DNA from: Cristatella mucedo
Lineage: Eukaryota; Bryozoa; Phylactolaemata; Cristatellidae
DNA length: 64,000 nt
Assembly (NCBI GenBank): GCA_009760855.2
Contig: WPIO01000118.1
Span: forward strand, 989,501 to 1,053,500
Reading direction: 5' to 3'
The notes beneath the pieces were generated by a model. It searched no databases. It was not told the origin of the DNA and saw only the letters and a program-made list of their open reading frames with translations. Shown here in pieces: positions 56,135 through 64,000 of this stretch. The stretch's first letter is position 1. Each line of letters opens with the position of its first letter. Made by a program: the position numbers and the translations under genes.

Positions 56135-56565
56135 TCAAAACAAGTGGCTCGAGTATGGGCCAACTCGTTCGCTTATGCGTGGGCCGAATGCAGCCATAGA
56201 ATGCTCTGGAATGCTGGACGTGAGAGCTGCTTGTAACCAGTTTGTTGTAATGGCACGGCAATCAGTTAGTGGAACATTTCGATCGAAATGATTCAGGCAG
56301 CCAAGCTGCTTCAACTGGCTGAGTTCTGCTGCCATGTGTCGCTCAACTTGAAATGCAGCGCTAATGTGTCTGAATCTTAGAGCACTAGAGATCGGATGCG
56401 CATGACAGCGGATGTGGCGTATTTTGCCAGCCCGGCACACATGCCGTCAAGATCGAAGCTTGCACTCTGAAGTTTCGTTCAGAAGTATATGATGGCAGAG
56501 TCGGAATCTCAGTTAAACTTGGTTGAGTGCTCCGGCTCTCGGTTAGTGCCGGCCTGGCATGGCAT

Positions 56566-56632
<67 letters not shown>

Positions 56633-56812
56633 GGTGCTGCTTCCTGGTGGGTGGGTGACAGTCGGGCCACGGTGGCCCTGCTGTTAACCAGCCGTGCAGG
56701 GCAGTGCCTGGCAAGCCTGTGCCCTGTTGGCCCCCAGCAAACTCCAGCCATCAGCTGGCAGTAAACTGCTTTTTTTTCTGGGATTGGCTAGTCGGTGCTA
56801 AGTAACCGTCCC
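56135..56812. other. GC-richer block with (GA)n microsatellite
   Basis: Holds a (GA)n repeat (56571-56633) between GC-rich flanks. A minus-strand frame (56440-56135, RHISAAFQVERHMAAELSQL) has no recognised family. Possibly part of the same unknown element class as 26.8-28.6 and 63.2-63.6 kb. Confidence 0.35.
56571..56633. repeat. (GA)n microsatellite
   Basis: About 30 GA units with one GGG interruption. Confidence 0.95.
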
Positions 56813-57205
56813 AACCTTAAATCCTTTGGAGACCGTGCATTTAGTTCGTATGCTCCCAAAGCCTGGAACTCCCTCCCGACCTGCGTCAGAACATCACCTG
56901 ACTTGACCACATTGAAAAAAGAACCTAAAAACACACCTATTTACGACAGCATTTAGTGGGTCCCTGTGATTCGTCCTTAATGTGCTTATGCGTGCTGACA
57001 CTGTGCATGCTGCCACTAACCACATTTGCATGCTGACCCTGTGCATGTCACCCCTAACCATAGTATTCATTTCGTTTGTTTTTCAAGCATGATTTTACTT
57101 ACCATTCAATTGTATTTCCCTTTGCAGCAAATGTAAAGCGCCTAGAAAGAGATTAAGTTCTCTGAGGGCGCTTTATCAAGTGCATTATTATTATTATTAT
57201 TATAT
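56813..57205 (+). mobile_element. LINE-A copy A21, 3' fragment
   Basis: Starts at AACCTTAAATCCTTTGGAGA, covers the last about 45 codons of ORF2 with an indel (ACATTGAAAAAAGAACC), the 3'UTR, the hairpin and a long (ATT)n tail. Confidence 0.92.
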
Positions 57206-58065
57206 CTGTATTCAGCCGCTGCACATATGCCGCCACGGGGCAACACTCGTTCTAGCGTTTTTGATAGGAAAAGTAGAATGGAGACTCTGGAGTAGTTGCT
57301 TAGTTCTCTTAGTCTAGTGTCACTCTCCTGAGTAGTTCCCTGACTAAATCTTTTTTGAAAGGTGCTGGGACATGACCTGAGGCTAGTGACATATAAAGAT
57401 GTTTGTTATGCATAGCAGCAGCAGATGAATGCATCGTAGGAGCAGGACAGTAAGAGTAGAGTCCAGAGGACTTGTTGTCTTCTTTGATTGACATACGAAC
57501 TTAAGAACTAGATCAAGAGTGGCCTGCTTAAATGCAGACATTGGGGTGCAGCCAGGAATGGAGGAACGGCATTCTACTGGGGAGCATGTCATCGCAGGGA
57601 TGGATTCCCTGATCTTGTCTATCTTCTGCACAAAGAATCGAGAGAAGCGATCAGCTAGATCATCATTAGGATCATCAGGTAAGGAGCTAATCTGGGAATG
57701 GTTGAGGAGATGGTTTATTGTCGACATCAGCATTTTTGGATTGTGCATCTGTGATTCAACAATGTTTCTATAGAAGCTAGACTTGGCCTTTGCTAGGATT
57801 GATTGGTACGACTTACAGTAGTCTTCTCATGCCTGTCGATGGACAGTTAGCCCGGATCTTTTGTATGCCATTTCAAGATTTCGTTTAGTAGACCTGGCTA
57901 GTTTAATGTCTGTGGTAAACCATAGGCCGTCTGAGCGATGGTTCACAGTGTGCTTAGTCAGAGGTTCAAATTCTTCAAGCACGTCAGTTAGTGTCTTATT
58001 GTAGCTATCTACAAATGAAGACAGATCGTCCTGGGAAGTTAGCCGCAAAGGCGAGGCAGATAGCC

Positions 58066-58143
58066 TCTCAAGGAAATGCAAAGCGCCTAGAAAGACATTG
58101 AGTTCTCTGAGGGCACTTTATGAAGCGCATTATTATTATCATT
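58066..58143 (+). mobile_element. Tail-only LINE-A insertion (about 78 bp)
   Basis: Just the terminal hairpin (AAATGCAAAGCGCCTAGAAA, then GACATTGAGTTCTCTGAGGG) and an ATTATTATTATC tail, placed in the EN-RT linker of A22. Both sides continue the host LINE (GCAGATAGCCTCTC on the left, CGGACAGCGTCGATG on the right). Confidence 0.88.
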
Positions 58144-58286
58144 ACGGACAGCGTCGATGTTAAAGATCTTGAGGTTTTGGGATTCACAGGCTATTTTAGA
58201 GGAAGATAAGGAGGACACATATTAGAGACTGAATACGATCGGCATGTGGTTAGATAAGCAGGATTTGGTAAAAGTTAGTGATGAAA

Positions 58287-58751
58287 GTAGGCAGACTCTT
58301 CTGTGGAGCTGATTTGGTCGTCTAACGAGAGGTCAGTTTAGAACACGATACCTATATTTCATGCAGATTCAATAGCAGAGCTGGAAGAGTTGTTGTTTAT
58401 CGTTAGCTTTTCCAATTTCTTAATCACACTTGGTTTGCCATTAACTAGTAAGTTAGTTTTACCATCACTTAATTTAAGAAAACTTGCTGCCTTCCATGTG
58501 CGGATGTCATCAATGCATGCAGCAAGTGAGTTGAGAGAATTCTATGTGCTCGAAGGCTGGCAGGTGTCAAAGCAAAGGTACAACTGAGTGTCATCCACAT
58601 AGCAGTACAAGCCTAGATTGTGCTTGAAAGTCACATCGGCAAGAGGGAGAGTATAACCCGCGAAATAACCGGACCAAGCATGAACCCCTGAGGTACCCCA
58701 TGTTTCAAAGGTTCCTCGGATAATCTTTGTCGGATAATATCGGATAATAAT
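58287..58751 (-). mobile_element. Internal LINE-A RT fragment flanked by a 14-bp direct repeat
   Basis: RT palm sequence (minus strand: SVSFKHNLGLYCYVDDTQLY-type block) without 5' or 3' element ends, flanked by AGTTAGTGATGAAA at 58273-58286 and 58752-58765. The host EN sequence resumes after the second copy. The right junction has short filler (GGATAATATCGGATAATAAT). Confidence 0.82.
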
Positions 58752-58912
58752 AGTTAGTGATGAAAAAGTGCGGTTGCATGAAAAATCTGGTTGATGTGTG
58801 ACCCTTGATGTGTGCAGAGCCACGAACATGCTCCACAAAAGACAATGACTCGTTAAATGCATGAAATTCAGGGCCGAAGGTGTCACATAAATTAGCAAAG
58901 TGAATACGAATA

Positions 58913-59249
58913 ACAATAATAATGCACTTGATAAAGCGCCCTCAGAGAACTTAATCTCTCTCCTGGTGCTTTAAATTTGCTGCAAAGGGAAATGCAATTG
59001 AACGGTGAGTAGAATCATGCTTGATAAAGAAACAAAATGAATAACATGGTTAGGGGTGACATGCACAGGGTCAGCATGCAAATGTGGCTAGTGGCAGCAT
59101 GCACAGTATCAGCACGCCTAAGCACATGAGAGACGAATCACAGGGATACACTAAATGCTGTCCTAAATAGCTGCGTTTTAAAGTTTCTTTTTAAAGGTGG
59201 TCAGGTCAGGGGATGTTCTGACGCAGGTGGAGATGGAGTTCCAGGCTTG
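58913..59249 (-). mobile_element. LINE-A 3' fragment inserted in A22
   Basis: AACAATAATAATG tail, hairpin, 3'UTR and the last codons of ORF2, ending at TTCCAGGCTTGGGG. Host EN sequence is on both sides. GTGAATACG before and GCGAATATG after may be a decayed target duplication. Confidence 0.8.
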
Positions 59250-59714
59250 GGGCGAATATGCTGAAATCTCTCATAACGAGGAAGGATCGATTCTTGGCAC
59301 ACATAATCACAATTAGATATGAAGAACTAAGATTAAGGATTTAGCACATGGAGGCTGATAGACTACTGCCACCTTGTAGCTTGTTTTCTGGTGAAATCAT
59401 GACGATTGATTCAAAGACTGCTTTAAGGGTACTGCAAATGGCGAAGTTGAATTTTCAGCCCACGATAACAGAAACAAGCCCTCCAGTTTTGAATGATCTC
59501 GGGGTGTTAAAGAAGAAGAAACCAGTTGGGAAAGCATCTTTAATTATCAGGCAGTTTACCAATATTAGCCGAGTTTTAGTCAAGGCGAGAAGGTTTAGAG
59601 TAAGACGAGCAGCCACGAGGTTAGACCTCTTTATAATATCGTATGGGCCAACAACAATAGGAAAACTAAACAAGTCTACAGGGGAAGGTCGTATACAAAG
59701 TTTTATGTTTTTGC

Positions 59715-59870
59715 GGGAATTCGCACACAGATCGAGACGGCTCAGGTAGCAGCAGTTAATTTTGGAAACACAGAACACGGCCGCACGGCCAGCACGTGGA
59801 CCTACAAGCAACTGCAGCAAGTGGTTCCACTGTCTCGACCGGAAGAGCTCAGTAGGTGATTAAGCCAGGC
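59715..59870 (-). repeat. LINE 5'-region module, copy 1
   Basis: Minus strand encodes LQLLVGPRAGRAAVFCVSKI then YLSRLDLCA. The same module with GPRAGHAARFYVSEIHGICL is at 61136-61272. It lies directly upstream of EN in element orientation, so it is probably the 5' end or the start of ORF2 of a LINE-A element. Confidence 0.7.
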
Positions 59871-61130
59871 TGACCAAACATCCTCTCTTCCCAACTGTGG
59901 CCGACTGAGAATTGGTCGGCCACTAGAGGCTACGTGACACCTGCTCGTAGGAGGCACACTAAACCACGACCTTTGGTGACCAGCTGGATGAGTCGGCCAG
60001 CAGCTTTAAGCGCTGTGGCATAGGCAGCGCCCTTCACCCACAACCAGGGATTGGTCGTGTGCCTCCACCCTTTGCGGCACGGGTTTCGGCAGTCTCCATC
60101 GTTTTGGTGACTGCTGTTACATCCCCCGTCGTAGTCGCAGAGCCGCCGGCGACGCAGTAACAGTGCCGGTCGGCTTCGTGGTTCCAGCTCAGACTGGTGT
60201 CATAATCACAGTGCTGACCGGTGTTGTTGTCGCAGAACTCACCGGCGTCATAGTCGAAGCACTATCTGGAGCAGCAGCACTGAGCGGCTCTGTAGCGCTG
60301 ACCGCAGCCACAGCACTGACCGTCGTAGCACCTGGGGGTGTCTCAGGGCTTGTCATCGTCTAAGGGCTGAGCTCAGTCGTAGCCGTCTCGTTGCCCGTCA
60401 AGGACGCCGTCTTGGTGATCTCTACCACTGATGTTCTCTCCTGGACCTCTATTGTCGTCTGGCAACGAGCAGTTTCTCTGACCGACCTCTTTCGGGCGGC
60501 CACCTCATGGGCGGGTGCCATATTTTTCGCCTTCTTTCGGATCGCCATTTCGGGGATCACTACCACTTCATAGGCAACATACTGTGCCTCCTCGAAAGCC
60601 GCCGACTCCGAGGCCAATATTTCAAAGGCCACCTAAGGCTGCTCCTCCACCCTAGCTGCCACCTGCTGCAGCTCTGAAATCTATATGGCAGGTTCCTGTG
60701 GCCCAGAAATTGTAGAAACCAACAAATATGTCTCATTAGAGTTCTTATTGAAGCTATTACAGGTAAGACCTGAGCAGGAATCCCCACGGCATATGTAGGA
60801 CATATCCGGCACAGGGGTAGAGTAAGGAGGAAGAATCGTCCTGACAAATGCCACACGGTCCAGTAGCTGGACTCCCGCTGGTTTGTGCGGAGCAACCTCT
60901 AGCTTTAGCATTGAATACCTTAATCGGAAGGATACTTATCAGCACTGCCTTTCGTCGGGACTCTTCAGAACAATGTTCCTCGAGGCACATTCAAGCAGCA
61001 ATTGAAGCGTAGTCTGCGTTCTTCTACTCCCCTCCGACGCTGGTGGAGCTCTTGCATCCAATCCTGCCGTATTACACGCAGCAAGTCGTTTAAATCTCAT
61101 CCTCAGCGCCGCTGTTATGTCTGTGCAGGC
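59871..61130 (-). mobile_element. Probable LINE 5' region with ORF1-like remains
   Basis: GC-rich compared with the rest of the window. On the minus strand, broken frames follow each other: 60990-60757 with CGICQDDSSSLLYPCAGYV, 60911-60681 with PDMSYICRGDSCSGLTCNSF, and 60632-60360 with EVAARKRSVRETARCQTTIE and a Ser/Thr/Ala/Pro-rich continuation (TTVSAVAAVSATEPL). A CxxC-type, possibly PHD-like, segment followed by a basic then low-complexity region would suit an ORF1 of a CR1/L2 LINE. This is an inference from position and composition. Confidence 0.4.
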
Positions 61131-61135
61131 AGTCG

Positions 61136-61272
61136 CGCACAGATCAAGACGGCTCAGGCAGATGCCGTGTATTTCGGAAACGTAGAACCGGGCCGCATGG
61201 CCAGCACGCGGGCCAACATGCAACTGCCGCAAGTGGGTCCACTGTCTAGACCTGAAGAGCTCTGTGGGTGGA
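61136..61272 (-). repeat. LINE 5'-region module, copy 2
   Basis: Second copy of the module at 59715-59870, same orientation, with clear similarity (CGCACAGATCAAGACGGCTC against CACACAGATCGAGACGGCTC; GTCCACTGTCTAGACC against TTCCACTGTCTCGACC). The frame 61328-60939 covers it. Confidence 0.8.
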
Positions 61273-61689
61273 TGGTACAGGCAGGCCGAGTACAAAGTAA
61301 TCAAATGAGGCGCAAGACGACTCAGCAAGCGCGAACAGACGTATTAGATGGTCAGTCAGCTTTCGAAGTCCCAGCGTTTCACCAACTCCATTCCAGCAAT
61401 ACGATCGTACACCGTAGAAGGTCCGGCTAGCTGAGTAACTGCTTGGCTAGTCGGAGTCAACGTCCACTGCAGTAGAGAGCTTCCGCCGAAAGACACCAAT
61501 TCAAGAGGGGAGCGCGAACGTGCTACCCGGGGAACGTGGAATATACAAGTCGCAACAACGAGCGTGCTCTCCAGCTCCGCTTGGATCTTGGGTATTCGTC
61601 ACCTTGTGTGCGTGGCCGCATTGCCGGGGCATGCCTGCAACCATCCATGCGAGACAGGAGCCTCCAACACCACCACATACTCTGCCAAC
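61273..61689. other. GC-rich sequence of unknown origin
   Basis: Short frames on both strands, no motif. It separates the LINE 5' region from copy A23. Confidence 0.35.
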
Positions 61690-63195
61690 TAATCACAGAT
61701 GCACAATCCAAAAATGCTGATGTCGACAATAAACCATCTCCTCAACCGTTCCCAGGTTAGCTCCTTACCTGATGATCCTTGTGATGATCTAGCCGATCGC
61801 TTCTCTCGATTCTTTGTGCAGAAGATAGACAAAATCAGGGAATCCATCCCTGCGATGACAACCTTCCCACTAGAATGCTGTTCCTCGGTTCCTGGCTGCG
61901 CCTCAATGTCTGCATTTAAACAGGTCACCAGTGACATAGTCCTAAAGCTCGTATCTCAATCAAAGAAGACAACAAGTCCACTGGACCCTATTCCCACTGT
62001 CCTGCTCCTACGTTGCATTGATCTGCTGCTGCCATGCATAACCAACATCATCAATATGTCATTAGCCTCAGGCCAGGTCCCAGTACCTTTCAAAAAAGCT
62101 GTAGTCAGGCCACTTCTCAAGAAAGCTACACTAGACCAAGAGAACTTAAGCAACTACCGCCCAGTCTCCCTTCTACCATTCCTATCAAAGACACTGGAAC
62201 GGGTCGCGGCAGACCAGCTGAACTCGTATATCGAAACCTCACACCTTGCTAGTAAGTTCCAGTCTGGCTTTAGAGCTAATCACTCCACAGAGTCAGCATT
62301 GCTTCGGGTATACAACGACCTACTTAGGAATGCAGACATGGGCAGAGTGTCTCTTCTTGTTTTGCTCGATCTTTCGGCAGCTTTTGATACCATCGATCAC
62401 AAAGTACTTCTAGAGCGCCTCTCATCTCGCCTGGGCATCACTGGCACTGCTCTGCAGTGTTTCAGGTCCTATCTCAGTGGGAGACTCCAGAGTGTTGACG
62501 TGAATGGACAAAGATCATCTGAAGTACCTCTAAATATGGAGTACCTCAGGGGTCTGTGCTAGGTCCGGTCCTTTTCACCGTTTATACTCTCCCTCTCGCT
62601 GATGTGATTGCCAAGCACAATCTAGGCTTTCACTTCTATGCGGATGACACTCAGTTGTACCTTTGCTTTGATCCCTCCCAGCCTTCGAGCACCTCAAATT
62701 CTCTCAACTCACTTGCTGCATGCATTGATGACATCCGATCATGGATGGCAGCAAATTTTCTAAAACTAAACGATGATAAAACTAACTTACTAGTTATGGG
62801 CAAACCTAGTGTTATTCAGAAATTGGAAAGGCTGAATTTCAAAATTGGCTCTGCCAGCATATCTCCAGTTGCAACAGCTCGAAATCTAGGTGTCATATTC
62901 CAAAGCGACCTCTCGTTAGACGACCACATCAGCTCCACAGTCAAATCAGCCTATTTTCAGCTTCATAACATTGCTCAAATTAGGGCTTGTTTAGATAAGG
63001 ATACCACGTCCAAGTTGGTCCATGCATTCGTGACATCTCGTCTCGACTTCTGCAACTCACTGCTTACTGGCCTACCAGCATGTGCGATCAGGCGATTGCA
63101 GCTGGTGCAAAACTCTGCAGCTAGGCTTGTCTGTCGTGAGCGTCGCAGTTGCCACATTACTCTACTTCTCGCCGACCTGCACTGGTTACCAGATT
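61690..63195 (+). mobile_element. LINE-A copy A23, young, truncated at both ends
   Basis: Starts at CACAGATGCACAATCCAAAA (start of the RT fingers) and stops abruptly at CACTGGTTACCAG, before the C-terminal region, hairpin and tail. It is close in sequence to A1 and A4. A missing 3' end is unusual because these elements insert from the 3' end. Confidence 0.92.
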
Positions 63196-63215
63196 TAGGA
63201 ACTTGTCCTACCTAA
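61699..63215 (+). pseudogene. LINE-A reverse transcriptase, single 1-nt frameshift, 3' truncated
   Basis: Frame 61699-62562 carries HNPKMLMSTINHLLNRSQVS, LSNYRPVSLLPFLSKTLERV and LLDLSAAFDTIDHKVLLERL. Loss of one A in CTCTAAAATATGG (near 62533) ends it at [12 protein letters not shown]. The frame continues at 62556-63215 with [22 protein letters not shown] and [20 protein letters not shown]. The LINE frame is cut off after HWLP at the truncated end. The usual Trp before FRSYLSGR is Cys (TGG to TGT). Confidence 0.9.
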
Positions 63216-63629
63216 GAGCCCCGGTGACTTCACATCACCGTACATCCGGCCATGCCTTAGGTCTGACCCCGGCCTAGCCACTGACCCTTACTCTCATTAC
63301 AGCCGTCTGGTACCAGCCAACCAAACCTAGTCTGGGTACAGAGTTATGGCCGTGGTTGACAGTCCAGCCAACATCAGTCACCAGCTCCAGCTGGTAGCAT
63401 ACCAATTCTAAAGGCCGAATTGCCACCGCTGGTCCCAGGACTGCCTGGGTTGCTCTTAAGCTCTTGCTCTCTAACCACACTGGTGCTCCTCTCTGGCTCA
63501 CTGCTCCAGGACACAGGAGTTTTTACCGAACAGTTCTTGTTTCTGCTAAAATTAAGCAAAGTCCAGGGCAGCGCTACAGCTCTTTGTGAGAGGTGAGAAT
63601 GTATACGATAGATATGCTAGTTGAGTTAA
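63196..63629. other. GC-rich sequence of unknown origin
   Basis: No open frame with a motif. Similar in composition to the blocks at 26.8-28.6 and 56.1-56.8 kb. Confidence 0.35.
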
Positions 63630-63773
63630 CAGCCTCTTTTGTATAGCGACAGAAGAACCTTTATGGCTATTACCACTGCTTGCAGCCCCGATAAAGAATC
63701 ACCCACCTGAGAATTCAAACCCACAACCTCGGATCCAAGGAAGTGAAAAGAAACAGTCTTACCTGGTGTGCCA
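63630..63773 (-). mobile_element. tRNA-derived SINE, copy S7
   Basis: Minus-strand copy: tail TTTTGTATAGCGACAGAAGA, body CCACTGCTTGCAGCCCCG, arm ACCTCGGATCCAAGG (damaged) and B-box GGGTTTGAATTC. Confidence 0.85.
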
Positions 63774-63785
63774 TCGCAATTCATC

Positions 63786-63890
63786 ACATCTACATAACAT
63801 TGCTCAAATTCAGGCTTGTTTTGACAGGGACACCAAGTCTAAATTGGTTCATGCATTAGTGACATCATTTCTTGCCTTGAGTAAATTACT
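63786..63890 (+). mobile_element. LINE-A internal fragment
   Basis: Matches the [20 protein letters not shown] block (CATAACATTGCTCAAATTCA, GGTTCATGCATTAGTGACAT). About 105 bp, no ends. Confidence 0.75.
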
Positions 63891-63897
63891 GCTTTCA

Positions 63898-64000
63898 GGT
63901 GTACTGAACTGCTGCATCAGTTTCAGCCTGTTCGCGCCCTCAGGTCCTGTGTGGACAATAAATTAGCTGTCCCATTCCTCCACTTAAAGACAGTTGGCGA
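63898..64000 (+). mobile_element. LINE-B fragment running off the window
   Basis: CTGCTGCATCAGTTTCAGCC and GTCCTGTGTGGACAATAAAT match the LINE-B copy at 32815-32920 almost exactly. It continues beyond the window edge. Confidence 0.85.

Larger units (their letters stand above)
57235..59870 (-). mobile_element. LINE-A copy A22, EN-to-RT host element with three insertions
   Basis: A minus-strand LINE-A without its 3' half. Reading right to left: EN N-terminal region (59820-59300; LLALTKTRL and TPRSFKTGGLVSVIV), EN C-terminal region split by insertions, linker (DGLWFTTDIKLARSTKR, near 57900) and RT fingers (HNPKMLMSTINHLLNHSQIS, near 57720) to 57240. It is interrupted by pieces at 58066-58143, 58287-58751 and 58913-59249. 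Frames are broken at several points. Confidence 0.85.

Noticed and set aside
56385-56764. Ser-Leu and Arg-Glu repeat frames
   Set aside because: They are translations of the (GA)n microsatellite.
60163-60363. Plus-strand hydrophobic frame rich in Val, Thr, Ala
   Set aside because: It is the complement of the Ser/Thr/Ala-rich minus-strand region next to the ORF1-like remains. Composition explains it better than a membrane protein.

Overview
The window looks like AT-rich nuclear DNA from an invertebrate animal. The clues are short exons with GT/AG borders scattered over tens of kilobases, abundant 5'-truncated non-LTR retrotransposons, a tRNA-derived SINE family, hAT-like miniature elements and long microsatellites. 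There are no bacterial operons, no rRNA and no confident tRNA gene. I cannot name the species. A lophotrochozoan (flatworm or mollusc) would fit, but that is only an inference.

The main host gene is on the + strand from about 10.3 kb (possibly further upstream) to at least 53.7 kb. I assembled 19 candidate exons (about 960 codons) by eye from open frames, acceptor/donor sites and matching splice phases. Three of them (12242-12525, 17094-17169, 17266-17370) together encode a Cys/His cluster that reads as a UBR box, so the gene is most likely an N-recognin-type E3 ubiquitin ligase (UBR1/2/3-like). Two later joins are uncertain and are marked as such. A possible minus-strand gene lies inside one of its introns at 37.3-38.5 kb.

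The introns and flanks are filled with transposons. LINE-A (L2/CR1-like) has an endonuclease and reverse transcriptase ORF, a 3' end that can fold into a double hairpin, and an (ATT)n tail. It is present as about 30 pieces, from multi-kilobase copies (4.7-7.6, 18.5-20.1, 41.4-43.7, 54.8-56.1, 57.2-59.9, 61.7-63.2 kb) down to tail-only scraps under 100 bp. LINE-B is a second, more decayed family with an (ATTAC)n tail (12.9-15.3, 26.1-26.7, 32.8-33.7 kb and 3' ends elsewhere). A tRNA-derived SINE of about 150 bp occurs at 9.2, 18.2, 27.2, 27.8, 35.9 and 63.6 kb, plus fragments. A 187-bp hAT miniature element at 35.6 kb closely resembles the SPIN family known for horizontal transfer between animals.

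By region: 1-4.7 kb is AT-rich, with one duplicated exon-like block; 4.7-7.6 is a long LINE-A; 10-12.5 holds the first UBR-gene exons; 12.9-16.4 is a LINE nest; 17.1-17.4 has the UBR-box exons; 18.2-22.4 holds LINE-A copies; 22.7-25 has further exons; 25.6-36 is repeat-dense and includes a GC-richer unknown block; 36.5-53.7 has the remaining exons with repeats between them, a 158-bp-arm inverted repeat at 44 kb and a compound microsatellite at 50.6 kb; 54-64 kb is almost entirely nested retrotransposons with the youngest LINE-A copies and a probable LINE 5' region.
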